Below, piece after piece: positions 23,977 through 32,279 of a DNA stretch of 64,000 nucleotides. Both the position numbers and the translations under genes were made by a program. The notes beneath the pieces were generated by a model that had not been told where the DNA came from, did no database searches, and saw only the letters and a program-made list of their open reading frames with translations. Source of the stretch: Oxalobacteraceae bacterium OTU3CINTB1 (lineage in GTDB: Bacteria; Pseudomonadota; Gammaproteobacteria; Burkholderiales; Burkholderiaceae_D); the NCBI GenBank assembly GCA_024123955.1, contig CP099652.1:5766001-5830000 (forward strand), given 5' to 3'. Positions within the stretch are counted from its first letter, which is position 1, and every line of letters starts with the position of its first letter.

Positions 23977-25410
23977 ATGAAAAAACCGATTGCTTCAGCA
24001 ATAGCCGTTCTCCTTGCCTTTAACTCGCATGCTCAAACGAGCGTTACATTTGGCACGTTTGAAAAACCGTTCACTGCAGACTCCCCTTGGAACATCCGTC
24101 CGGTAGATCCTGTGCTCATCCCGGCCGAACTGCCTGCTGCATGCGGGCCGAAAATTGAGCCGACCAGCGAGCTCGGCCCTCCAGTGTTTTTGTCGAAGCC
24201 AGGCGATCCCGAAGTAATCGTGTATCCGCCTATCGGTAACACAAACCCGCAGGCTAACCAGCTACAAGATCTCGACGGTCCAATTCCTTTTACGTCCGTC
24301 AAGGTCAAGCATTTCCCCGCCGATGTGCAACCTGCGTATGGCGGTGACGGCCATGCGGATATCGTCGACCACGAGACCGGCGTGATCCACAGCTTTTATG
24401 GCCTGAAGAAGACTAATGGAGTCTGGCGAGCGATAGCATACGCATGGACGACAATCAACGGTCGTGGATGGGGCGATCCATCACACATCTATCAGGGTGC
24501 CCGGGCGGTTGGGGTTCCTCCTATGGCTGGGATCATTCGCAAACATGAGATCGACGATGGAGAGGAGATCTACCAGCACGCGCTTGCGCTCTCGCTCGAC
24601 ATGAAGGGACTCAGCCCGAACCCGGCCTACGTTTACCCCGCAACACATGCAGACAAGGATTCCAACGTAAAGCACACCGGCAAAGTCCCGGAAGGCGCGC
24701 TGCTCATGCTGCCAAGCGATTACGAGATTCAAGTTGTCAACCCAAAACTTAAGAAAGTGGTTGAGACCTTGAAAACCTTCGGTGCACGCGTAGTCGACGA
24801 AAACGGCTGCGTTCCGTACTGGATCTATGTCGAGACCGGCGCAGCGTTCAGCCTCTACACGGGCGCGGACGCCGCTGAGGTCTCGCGAATAACCGCCGAG
24901 TTGGATCGCATTCGCCAAAATCTAAAAATAGCCACCACCTCCAGCTACATCGACGGAAATGGACAGCCAACGAGCGGTGAACTGGGCGACAAGGTGAACT
25001 TGCTGTCGATGCGCGGTGTTTGGGCCGCTACGCAAGGCGGTCCTGCGGCGCCCTATAACGGACAAACAGGAAGAGTTGAATTTCCAGCTATCCCGTCGAG
25101 TGTCGAACAGGCAAACGGCTCGGGCCAAATGGTTAGCGGAGGACCAGTCGAGAACAACCGGCCCGGGCTAACATGGGCGCGTCCAGAAGTCGGGGCGACC
25201 TACCGGTTTACCGTTCAGGCTACTGGCGACTCCACGATGCACTTTGCAATGATGGACGGCCCTACAGGCAAGCCGGTTCAGATGACGAAATCACTGAAAA
25301 ATGGCGAATCAGCTACGCTACTCTGGCGCGCGGGCACATATCTTGGCGCGTGGGCTTTCAACCCCGCAAACAAGGCCGGTTCCGTTCGTGCGACGATGAT
25401 CAAAGAGTAA
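23977..25410 (+). CDS. Secreted protein of unknown function
   Basis: A 477-residue exported protein with a signal peptide at residues 1-19 (MKKPIASAIAVLLAFNSHAQ). The central part (DIVDHETGVIHSFYGLKKTN; AGIIRKHEIDDGEEIYQHAL; YVYPATHADKDSNVKHTGKV; LKTFGARVVDENGCVPYWIY) follows the pattern of a family of uncharacterised secreted proteins seen mostly in soil bacteria. The last 100 residues resemble a beta-sandwich. GC content is visibly lower than in its neighbours, and it sits behind a tRNA gene, so it may be acquired. The enzymatic role, if any, cannot be read. Confidence 0.75.
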   Translation: MKKPIASAIAVLLAFNSHAQTSVTFGTFEKPFTADSPWNIRPVDPVLIPAELPAACGPKIEPTSELGPPVFLSKPGDPEVIVYPPIGNTNPQANQLQDLDGPIPFTSVKVKHFPADVQPAYGGDGHADIVDHETGVIHSFYGLKKTNGVWRAIAYAWTTINGRGWGDPSHIYQGARAVGVPPMAGIIRKHEIDDGEEIYQHALALSLDMKGLSPNPAYVYPATHADKDSNVKHTGKVPEGALLMLPSDYEIQVVNPKLKKVVETLKTFGARVVDENGCVPYWIYVETGAAFSLYTGADAAEVSRITAELDRIRQNLKIATTSSYIDGNGQPTSGELGDKVNLLSMRGVWAATQGGPAAPYNGQTGRVEFPAIPSSVEQANGSGQMVSGGPVENNRPGLTWARPEVGATYRFTVQATGDSTMHFAMMDGPTGKPVQMTKSLKNGESATLLWRAGTYLGAWAFNPANKAGSVRATMIKE

Positions 25411-25422
25411 TACTTGTATTGA

Positions 25423-25454
25423 GGGGAGAGGTGGTGCGCACCGCCCCCCCTTTT
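25423..25454 (+). terminator. Terminator of the secreted-protein gene
   Basis: GGTGGTGC and GCACCGCC form a near-perfect eight-pair stem extended by GGGG/CCCC and followed by TTTT. Confidence 0.6.
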
Positions 25455-25643
25455 GCATGTTTTAGTTCCTCGGCTGTTCAAGCGCGCGGTTATGAGGAGG
25501 CCATCCCTCACTGTTAGAATATTTTCGCAAGCCATTGCCCGATGGCACTAGATTGACGCTACAATAAGGCTGCCTTTCGGCACCGATCAGCGTCCACATC
25601 GCTCCCCGAATTACGTCATCCACGTCTCATCTACCGCGCAGCC

Positions 25644-26093
25644 ATGTCTGAACCAAAATCACTCTCAGAAGTTAGTACCTATAGCAAAGACACGCCCGTT
25701 GGCCGTCCGGATATCGACGGCCGCGCCGGCGTGTTCGTCCCATCGGAAATGTTCGACCCCGGCAACAACGCGGCCATCCGCAGCGGTTCGGGCATTGTCG
25801 GCTTCGGCAACCCGGACGGCTCGCTGACCGTCTACTTCGAATCCAACCGCTTCGAGGACAGCAGCCTGCACAAATGGGAAAACAAGGCGCGCAAAGCCTA
25901 CGACCGCATGGTCATGGGCGCGCCCACCGTGTCCAAAGCCAAGATCGACGCCAAGATGCTCGATCTGGTCGGCCTGATCGACGGCATGGGCATTCACCTG
26001 AAGACGCCCGACAGTCTGCAGCGCTGGCTCGAAGCCTCCAACGCCGCAGACACCGCCCCTGCCGGCCCGGTGGTACTGTGGAAAATTAAATAA
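25644..26093 (+). CDS. Hypothetical protein
   Basis: A 149-residue soluble protein with no signal peptide. An N-terminal disordered part precedes a strand-rich segment (GSGIVGFGNPDGSLTVYFES) and a helical part (KAKIDAKMLDLVGLIDGMGI). No family recognised. It is a stand-alone gene: 233 bases separate it from the preceding gene. Codon use is typical of the host genes around it. Confidence 0.7.
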   Translation: MSEPKSLSEVSTYSKDTPVGRPDIDGRAGVFVPSEMFDPGNNAAIRSGSGIVGFGNPDGSLTVYFESNRFEDSSLHKWENKARKAYDRMVMGAPTVSKAKIDAKMLDLVGLIDGMGIHLKTPDSLQRWLEASNAADTAPAGPVVLWKIK

Positions 26094-26222
26094 AGTGTTG
26101 ACGAAAAGATAGAGACGGCGTGTTGTCCTACACGACCTCGGACATTATGCTGATGTTCTTAATGTGGCCTTAAGACTATTCTGGAGACATCAACAACCCT
26201 CACCCACCTCCGGGAGTCTGTC

Positions 26223-26342
26223 ATGGCACGCTATCTCCATTTCGCATACGGCGCATTACTGCTCAGTCTTGCTTGCGCTTCGACCTATGTGTTGGTAGAG
26301 GGTAATGCGCTGGGCCAGGCATCGGTTTACGTGCTGCGCTAA
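26223..26342 (+). CDS. Small 39-residue exported or membrane protein
   Basis: Encodes 39 residues starting MARYLHFAYGALLLSLACAS and ending in SVYVLR. A GGGAG ribosome site precedes the ATG at normal distance. The hydrophobic stretch at residues 8-24 could be a membrane anchor or, with LACAS, a lipobox-like signal. A palindrome and a strong terminator follow, so this is a plausible single-gene transcript. No family recognised. Confidence 0.5.
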   Translation: MARYLHFAYGALLLSLACASTYVLVEGNALGQASVYVLR

Positions 26343-26392
26343 CGTCGTGATATGCCGGCGCCTAGGCGCGGCATAGATTCCCGGACGAATGT

Positions 26393-26434
26393 AAAAATCC
26401 CGCCAGGCCTTACGAGGCATGGCGGGATTTTTTA
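26393..26434. terminator. Bidirectional terminator
   Basis: ATCCCGCCA and TGGCGGGAT form a nine-pair stem with an inner GCC/GGC pair, flanked by A5 on the left and T7 on the right, so it serves both the small ORF on the left and the lipoprotein gene on the right. A second palindrome (TATGCCG/CGGCATA) lies at about 26350-26375. Confidence 0.85.
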
Positions 26435-26462
26435 TGTCCGCAGCTAGGTCAGCGACCGGCCA

Positions 26463-26870
26463 TCACCGGCGATAACCGCCACGACCCCAGCCACCGCGTC
26501 CCCAGCCGCCACGATGGCCGCCCGAGAAGCGGCTAAACGAGAAGTCCAGGCCGATGGAGACCGGCGGGTAGTAATACGACGGGGCCGGCTGGTAATACAC
26601 AGGCGCGGGCGCGTAATAGACCGGCGGCGCGACCACATACGTGGTGCTGCTCACCGGTTCGGCGTAGACCACGCGCGAGCTCGGCGCCGGCAACTCCTCG
26701 GTCGTGTAGACGGTCGTCGGCGCGCTGCCAGGAGCGCGGTTCGACGGCGTCACGGAGACGGTGCGCCACTGGTAGGGATCCTGTACCTGGGCGGTGGTGT
26801 AATACGGCTGCTGCACTGCGCACCCGGTCAGCGCAACCATCGCGCCGATAACGGCAAAGATAATCTTCAT
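26463..26870 (-). CDS. Small lipoprotein with Gly/Arg-rich tail
   Basis: A 135-residue predicted lipoprotein: signal MKIIFAVIGAMVALTGCAVQ with lipobox LTGC. The middle is rich in Tyr, Pro and Val (YYAPAPVYYQPAPSYYYPPV), and the last 20 residues are GGW/GRGG repeats. This composition suggests an extended envelope protein that may interact with surface polymers. No partner gene is adjacent. Family unknown. Confidence 0.7.
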   Translation of the reverse strand: MKIIFAVIGAMVALTGCAVQQPYYTTAQVQDPYQWRTVSVTPSNRAPGSAPTTVYTTEELPAPSSRVVYAEPVSSTTYVVAPPVYYAPAPVYYQPAPSYYYPPVSIGLDFSFSRFSGGHRGGWGRGGWGRGGYRR

Positions 26871-26961
26871 GGCAATCTCCTTGTTCCAGAATCGTACTAT
26901 ATAAGGAAGTTTAGCGCGTTCGCAGCCAGATTACAGCTTGTTACACGTAATAGTACAGGCG

Positions 26962-26988
26962 AAAAAAAAGGAGCCGAATGCGGCTCCT
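26962..26988 (-). terminator. Terminator of the TonB-C domain gene
   Basis: On the minus strand AGGAGCCG and CGGCTCCT pair around four bases and are followed by eight T. Confidence 0.85.
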
Positions 26989-27014
26989 TCTGGTATTGCC
27001 CTGCGGGACTATGC

Positions 27015-27362
27015 TTAGTCCAGTTTCCAGGCGTAGTCGACCTTGGTCCAGGTCTCGGCCGGCGCGCCGTCCTTGGTGCCCGGCTTGAATTTGCAGGCGC
27101 TCAGGGCCTTGATGGCGGCCTTGTCCAGGTTCTTAAAGCCGCTCGTCTTGTCCAGCTTGGAATCGGACACCGAGCCGTCAGCCTTGACCAGGAAGGACAT
27201 TGATACCGTGCCCTGCTCTTCATTCATCAACGACGCTTTCGGATATTCCGCTTTGCAGTTCTTGGCATCGAAACTGGCCGGCACTTCGGCGGCGAACGCC
27301 GCTGGAACGCTCGACACGAGCACTGCTGCAACCACACTCAACCAACGCTTATTTGTAGACAT
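27015..27362 (-). CDS. Stand-alone TonB C-terminal-domain periplasmic protein
   Basis: A 115-residue exported protein with a cleavable signal (about residues 1-24, ending AAFA) followed only by a TonB C-terminal-like domain (AEYPKASLMNEEQGTVSMSF; KTSGFKNLDKAAIKALSACK; WTKVDYAWKL). The TonB transmembrane anchor role and proline-rich spacer are absent, so it cannot act as a classical energy transducer. Two cysteines (NCKAEYP and SACKF) may form a disulphide. It is next to a close paralogue upstream in the same direction. Confidence 0.8.
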   Translation of the reverse strand: MSTNKRWLSVVAAVLVSSVPAAFAAEVPASFDAKNCKAEYPKASLMNEEQGTVSMSFLVKADGSVSDSKLDKTSGFKNLDKAAIKALSACKFKPGTKDGAPAETWTKVDYAWKLD

Positions 27363-27431
27363 CTGATTTCCCCTAGTATATGGATTCGGCAATCGGCCAC
27401 GCCACCCCGGCATGGCCACTTGAGACAGGTG

Positions 27432-27767
27432 TTACAGCTTCCAGCTATAGTCGACCTTGGTCCAGGTCTGTGCTACCGCGCCGTCCTTGGTGCCCGGCTT
27501 GAACTTGCAACCACTCAGCGCTTTGAGCGCCGCTTTGTCGAGGTTCTTGAAACCGCTCGATTTTTCCAGCTTCGACTCGACGACGTTGCCGTCGGCGCCA
27601 ACCAGGAACGCCATCTTGACGTCGCCCTGCTCTTCATTCATCAGCGATGCCTTCGGGTATTCGGCTTTGCAGTTCTTGGCGTCGACCGAGGCCGGCACTT
27701 CGGCGGCGATGGTGACGGCGGAGACGGCGGACAGAACGACGGCGGCGATGATCGAAAACTTGTTCAT
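27432..27767 (-). CDS. Stand-alone TonB C-terminal-domain protein, paralogue
   Basis: A 111-residue exported protein, obviously a duplicate of the gene downstream: the segment AEYPKASLMNEEQG is identical and most of the domain is conserved, including the cysteine pair and WTKVDY. The signal peptide is at about residues 1-21. The start at 27767 was chosen because the signal begins there; an in-frame ATG at 27797 would add 10 polar residues. The 69-base spacing suggests one transcript. Confidence 0.8.
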   Translation of the reverse strand: MNKFSIIAAVVLSAVSAVTIAAEVPASVDAKNCKAEYPKASLMNEEQGDVKMAFLVGADGNVVESKLEKSSGFKNLDKAALKALSGCKFKPGTKDGAVAQTWTKVDYSWKL

Positions 27768-27862
27768 TTGTATTTCCCAACAATTATTTTTAGACACTGA
27801 TTAGATAGACGCCAAGGCCCGCACACGTGTCGCAAAGGGCGACAGCAGGCCGAGGCAAGCTT

Positions 27863-29608
27863 TTAAAACTCTTCCCACTCGTCGGCGGCGCTGCTGCTCG
27901 GGCCGTTGACGACTTTCTTCGGTTTGGCGATCGCTGCGGCCGGCTTGGACGGCAATTTCTTCACAGGAGCGCGGGCGGCGGTGATCGGCTTGACCACTGC
28001 CTTCGGGGCTGGCGTAAATACCGGAGCGGCAACGCGCTCCTCGCCTTCCACCAGCTTGAAGATGCTGACCACCCGGGACAACTCGGAGGCCTGGTCTTGC
28101 AAGCTTTGTGCTGCGGCGGCGGACTCTTCCACCAGCGCGGCATTTTGCTGGGTCATGCTGTCCATCTCGATGATGGACAGGTTGACCTGTTCGATACCAG
28201 CACTTTGTTCCTGGCTGGCGTTGGCGATCTCGCTCATGATGTCGGTCACGCGGCGCACCGAGGCGACCACTTCATCCATGGTCACGCCGGCCTGGCCGAC
28301 CAGCTTGGTGCCGGCGCCGACCTTCTCGACCGAGTCGTCGATCAGCATCTTGATTTCCTTGGCGGCGCCAGCGGAGCGCTGGGCCAGGTTGCGCACTTCC
28401 GACGCCACCACGGCGAAGCCGCGGCCCTGTTCGCCGGCACGGGCCGCCTCGACGGCGGCGTTCAGCGCCAGGATGTTGGTCTGGAAGGCGATACCGTCGA
28501 TCACACCGATGATGTCGACGATCTTCTTGGCCGATGCGTCGATCGAGCTCATGGTGTTGACCACTTCCGACACCACTTTGCCGCCCTTGATCGCCACGTC
28601 CGACGCCACCGACGCCAGCTGGTTGGCTTCCCGGGCGTTGTCGGCGTTCTGTTTCACGGTCGAGGTCAACTCTTCCATCGCCGAGGCGGTTTTTTCCAGC
28701 GAGCTCGCTTGCATTTCGGTACGGGCCGACAGGTCGATATTGCCGGCGGCGATCTCGCGCGAGGCGGTGCCGATGGTTTCGGTGCCCGAACGGACCTGGC
28801 CGACGATGTCCACCAGGCTGTTGCGCATTTCTTTCATTTCGAACAGCAGGCTGTCCTTGTCGTTGCCGGTGGTGTCGATGGACACGGCCAGGTCGCCGTT
28901 GGCGATGCTGCTGGCGATCGAGGCGGTGTAGTCCGGCTCGCCACCCAGCTGCTTGAGCAGGCCACGGGTGATCATCAGTGCGGCGACGATCGAGATACCG
29001 ACCGCGAGCAGGCCCATGATGATCATGAAGTTGCGGCCGCTGGAGAAGCCGTTGGCGGCGTCGACCTGCATCTGGGCGTTCAGTTTGTCTTCCAGCGTGG
29101 CCAGTTGATCGAGCGCGGCCATCCATTTTTTCTGGGCCGGACGGATTTCCTTGATCAGGACGCGGGTCGCGCCTTCGGCATTGCTTGCCAACCACAGCTC
29201 GGTCGCCTTGGCGATCGCCGGCATGGCCAGGCCTTCCTGTTCCTTGATGGTGGCCAGCAGGGCCTTCTCTTCAGGGGTGGCTTCGATGGCGAATTGCGCG
29301 CCCAGCTTGTTCTGTGCTTCGGTGTATTTGCCGGCCAGTTCCTTGACGCGGTTCAGTTCCGGTTCCATGTCGGCCGGGTCGGTCATCAGGGTCAGCACGC
29401 GCAGCGAGCTGATACGGTCGTTGACGTTGGTGCGCATGTCCAGCACCAGGCGCGAGACGACGTTGTTGACGCTGATGACGTGGTCCAGGCGATCCTGGAT
29501 CTGCGCCATGCGGAAGATGCCGACCGTGGTCACGGCGATCAGGAACACCAGTACCAGGGCGAATCCGAGGCCCAGGCGCGTTCCGACTTTCATTTTTGCT
29601 AAATTCAT
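27863..29608 (-). CDS. Methyl-accepting chemotaxis protein with CheR/CheB tether
   Basis: A 581-residue chemoreceptor. Membrane segments lie at about 12-32 and 194-214, bounding a four-helix-type periplasmic sensor. A HAMP region and a long signalling coiled coil follow, with the hairpin tip [20 protein letters not shown]. The C-terminal linker is Lys/Pro/Ala-rich and ends in EWEEF, matching the pentapeptide that tethers CheR and CheB. It is a single gene; no other che genes are in the window. The ligand is not readable. Confidence 0.95.
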   Translation of the reverse strand: MNLAKMKVGTRLGLGFALVLVFLIAVTTVGIFRMAQIQDRLDHVISVNNVVSRLVLDMRTNVNDRISSLRVLTLMTDPADMEPELNRVKELAGKYTEAQNKLGAQFAIEATPEEKALLATIKEQEGLAMPAIAKATELWLASNAEGATRVLIKEIRPAQKKWMAALDQLATLEDKLNAQMQVDAANGFSSGRNFMIIMGLLAVGISIVAALMITRGLLKQLGGEPDYTASIASSIANGDLAVSIDTTGNDKDSLLFEMKEMRNSLVDIVGQVRSGTETIGTASREIAAGNIDLSARTEMQASSLEKTASAMEELTSTVKQNADNAREANQLASVASDVAIKGGKVVSEVVNTMSSIDASAKKIVDIIGVIDGIAFQTNILALNAAVEAARAGEQGRGFAVVASEVRNLAQRSAGAAKEIKMLIDDSVEKVGAGTKLVGQAGVTMDEVVASVRRVTDIMSEIANASQEQSAGIEQVNLSIIEMDSMTQQNAALVEESAAAAQSLQDQASELSRVVSIFKLVEGEERVAAPVFTPAPKAVVKPITAARAPVKKLPSKPAAAIAKPKKVVNGPSSSAADEWEEF

Positions 29609-29944
29609 TTCGTCTTCTTCTTAAGTGACACTGTTGATAAGAATTTGCCCTGGACTGACTCGTTGCTACGAGAACACTATCCGCACGCTCATTGCCGTAA
29701 ATCAATAAAACATGACATTAGCAAACAATGACTGCGAATGCAAAATTAAGCGCTACACAGAGGCTTGGGTGTAGTTTTTGCGCCGCAATATGCGATGAAT
29801 GGTGTTGGAAATGTGTGGTGTTTGATGAATTATAGATGCAAATTTTTCCTCAAAGCAAGAAAAAAATGCCACTATTTTACGCATGACGAATTTCTGCGTG
29901 GAAATACCAACAGATTGGTAAAATCAATGCCAGATAGGCAAGAC
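29609..29944. other. AT-rich intergenic region upstream of the chemoreceptor
   Basis: About 335 bases of clearly lower GC content than their surroundings. They hold the presumed chemoreceptor promoter, but I find no convincing sigma-28 or sigma-70 pair and no coding frame. Confidence 0.6.
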
Positions 29945-30979
29945 TTAAGCGGCGGTACGCAGCCGGGCGGCCGCTTCGAGGAGGAGATTGGCGTCGCCGG
30001 CGGCGAGCTTTTTTGAATCGGACAACACTTGGCGGAACTGGCGGGCGCCAGGCAGGCCGGTCATCAGGCCCAGCATGTGGCGGGTGATGCTGTTGAGCTT
30101 GAGGCCCTTCTCGCCCAGTGCCAGCTGGGCACGGATGTAGGGAATCATCGCCTCGATCACCTGCTCGCGCGACTTGACGACGGCGTTGGCGTCGCCATAG
30201 TAGCGCTGGTCGAACGTGGCCATCACAAACGGGTTGTGATACGCCTCGCGGCCAAGCATGACGCCGTCCAGATGTTGCAGGTGCTCGTCAATCTCGGCCT
30301 CGGTCTTGATGCCGCCGTTGATGATGATTTCGAAGTCGGGAAAATCGCGCTTGAGGCGGTAGGCGTAATCGTATTTCAGCGGCGGCACCTCGCGGTTTTC
30401 CTTCGGCGACAAGCCCTTGAGGATGGCGTTGCGGGCGTGGACGATGAAGGTTTTGCAGCCGGCGTCGGCAACGGTGCCGACGAAATCGCGGACGAAATCG
30501 TAGCTTTCGGTCTGGTCGATGCCGATCCGGTGCTTGACGGTGACGTCGATGCTGACGGCGTCGCGCATGGCCTTGACGCAGTCGGCCACCAGTTGCGGCT
30601 CGGCCATCAGGCAGGCGCCGAAAGCGCCCTTCTGCACGCGCTCGGACGGGCAACCGCAGTTCAGGTTGATCTCGTCGTAGCCCCATTTTTCGCCCAGTTT
30701 GGCGCTGGTGGCCAGGTCGGTCGGGTCGCTGCCGCCCAGTTGCAGCGCGACCGGGTGCTCTTCGTCGTTGAAGCGCAGGTGGCGCTCGACGTCGCCGTAG
30801 ACCAGCGCGCCGGTGGTGACCATCTCCGTGTACAACCACGTGTGGCGGCTGATGTGGCGGTGGAACACGCGGCAGTGGCGATCGGTCCAGTCCATCATCG
30901 GCGCGACCGACAGGCGGCGGCTCGGCTTGATGCCAGGCGCTGCGGCTGTATCGGTGGTTGGCTGGTCGATGATGGTCAT
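29945..30979 (-). CDS. dusA: tRNA-dihydrouridine synthase A
   Basis: An FMN enzyme that reduces uridines to dihydrouridine in the D loop of tRNAs. The 344-residue protein has the N-terminal RRLSVAPMMDWTDRHCRVFH, the QLGGSDP motif, the catalytic cysteine in INLNCGCPSERVQ and FVHAR-like segment IVHARNAIL. A long open frame continues upstream of the chosen ATG (30979), but conservation begins near this start. The regulator gene upstream is 34 bases away in the same direction. Confidence 0.95.
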   Translation of the reverse strand: MTIIDQPTTDTAAAPGIKPSRRLSVAPMMDWTDRHCRVFHRHISRHTWLYTEMVTTGALVYGDVERHLRFNDEEHPVALQLGGSDPTDLATSAKLGEKWGYDEINLNCGCPSERVQKGAFGACLMAEPQLVADCVKAMRDAVSIDVTVKHRIGIDQTESYDFVRDFVGTVADAGCKTFIVHARNAILKGLSPKENREVPPLKYDYAYRLKRDFPDFEIIINGGIKTEAEIDEHLQHLDGVMLGREAYHNPFVMATFDQRYYGDANAVVKSREQVIEAMIPYIRAQLALGEKGLKLNSITRHMLGLMTGLPGARQFRQVLSDSKKLAAGDANLLLEAAARLRTAA

Positions 30980-31013
30980 GGCGGTTGCTACGGGATACGT
31001 ATGAGGGTCGTCA

Positions 31014-31625
31014 TTATATCGCCAAACCCCGCAGCGGGCCATCGGACCGCTCCGCTGGAGCGAACGGCAAGGTAACCAGACCGACCAGGTAGCGCGCCGG
31101 GGCGCTGGCGGGATTGGCGTAGACAATCTGCTGATCTTCGCGCATCGCCACGCAATCGCCGGCTTCCAGACGCCACTGTTGGTCGCCGCACGAGATATCC
31201 ATGACGCCTTCGAGCATCCACATCTGATGGTGGATGTCGGACGCCCGCGCCATGCGCTCATAGACAACGCGCTGGCCGGGCGGGAACACCACCTCGACCA
31301 GTTGCAGCGGCGAACGCGCCGCCGGCGACAAGTGCCGCCGCACGTAGCCGGAGGCCGGGTCGGTCCATACCTGCTGATCAGCCGCGCGGCGCAGCGGCGA
31401 CGGCGCGGCAGAGCTTTCGTCGGCTTCGAACAGCGAGGCCAACGTCACGCCGAGCGCGCCGGCCAGCTTGTCGAGCACGGTGGCGGTGGCGCTGCTCTCG
31501 CCTCTTTCGATCAACGAAATGTTGGAACGACTGACGCCGCTCAGTTCCGCCAAAGCCGTCAACGACAATTGGCGCGCTTCGCGCAAGGCCAGCACGCGGC
31601 CTGCAATTAATTTGTTTATATCCAT
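31014..31625 (-). CDS. XRE-cupin transcriptional regulator
   Basis: A 203-residue regulator with an XRE helix-turn-helix (residues about 10-60; LSLTALAELSGVSRSNISLI) and a C-terminal cupin domain (HHQMWMLEGVMDISCGDQQW). Such proteins sense small metabolites through the cupin. It is divergent from an acetyltransferase gene with only 48 bases between the chosen starts, so it may control that gene. Three near starts exist; ATG at 31625 is preferred because a TATAAT box lies at 31633-31638 and overlaps the ATG at 31634. Confidence 0.88.
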   Translation of the reverse strand: MDINKLIAGRVLALREARQLSLTALAELSGVSRSNISLIERGESSATATVLDKLAGALGVTLASLFEADESSAAPSPLRRAADQQVWTDPASGYVRRHLSPAARSPLQLVEVVFPPGQRVVYERMARASDIHHQMWMLEGVMDISCGDQQWRLEAGDCVAMREDQQIVYANPASAPARYLVGLVTLPFAPAERSDGPLRGLAI

Positions 31626-31673
31626 GCCATCCATTATACTGGATTTACCGTCCAACAAAATGACCGATCATCC

Positions 31674-32141
31674 ATGATGCATATTGCCTTTGAAACCCCG
31701 AACCAGCCTGAAGTCATTTCCCTGATCGCCGATCTCGATGCGTATCAGCTGTCGCTTTATCCGCCGGAGCTCGTCTATGCGCTGGATTTGCCGTCGTTGA
31801 TGGCGCCGCATGTGAAATTTGCCGTGGCGCGCGAAGGCGATGCCGCCGGCAAGATCGTCGGTTGCTGCGCGATCGTACTGTCGCCGGAGTTTGGCGAGAT
31901 CAAGCGGTTGTATGTGGACCCCGCCGGGCGCGGCAAAGGCACTGGGCGGGGCTTGCTGAGCTTGCTGGAAGCGGCGGCGGTGGAAGCCGGTTGCGCGCAG
32001 ATGGTGCTGGAGACCGGGCCGTCGCAGCCGGAGGCGATGGGGCTGTATGAGCGGCATGGGTTCCAGCGCTGCGGTGCGTTCGGCGATTATCCGGAGGACC
32101 CAATGAGTGTGTTCATGCGGAAGGACCTCGCAAATACGTAG
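31674..32141 (+). CDS. GNAT-family N-acetyltransferase
   Basis: A 155-residue acetyltransferase. The acetyl-CoA-binding loop is RGKGTGRGLLSLLE after the strand GEIKRLYVDP, and the C-terminal part has GLYERHGFQRCGAFGDYPED, the usual motif B. It resembles the PhnO/YafP-like small-molecule acetyltransferases; the substrate is unknown. It is divergent from the XRE-cupin gene, a common pairing for detoxification or amino-sugar functions. ATG at 31674 or 31677; no clear ribosome site. Confidence 0.9.
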   Translation: MMHIAFETPNQPEVISLIADLDAYQLSLYPPELVYALDLPSLMAPHVKFAVAREGDAAGKIVGCCAIVLSPEFGEIKRLYVDPAGRGKGTGRGLLSLLEAAAVEAGCAQMVLETGPSQPEAMGLYERHGFQRCGAFGDYPEDPMSVFMRKDLANT

Positions 32142-32232
32142 GGCGGATTAGCGTAGCGTAATCCGCCAATGTGTGCGTCGCGGGGGCGCATGCATTGGCG
32201 GATTACGGCGTTCCGCCTAATCCGCCCTACGT
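32136..32232. repeat. Inverted intergenic repeat (GTAGGGCGGATTA type)
   Basis: ACGTAGGGCGGATTAG at 32136 recurs inverted as CTAATCCGCCCTACGT ending at 32232, with an inner GCGTAATCCGCCAATG/CATTGGCGGATTACG pair. The element is about 97 bases long and starts within the last codons of the acetyltransferase gene. Sequences of this kind are a known dispersed palindromic repeat in proteobacterial genomes. Confidence 0.8.
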
Positions 32233-32279
32233 GTCTCTTCGTGTCTCATCGGGCTGCGTTCATCGGCGCCGCCCTCCCC

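Noticed and set aside
29609..29760. Possible sigma-28 flagellar promoter before the chemoreceptor
   Set aside because: A GCGGATAG element is present but no TAAA-type -35 lies at the required distance.
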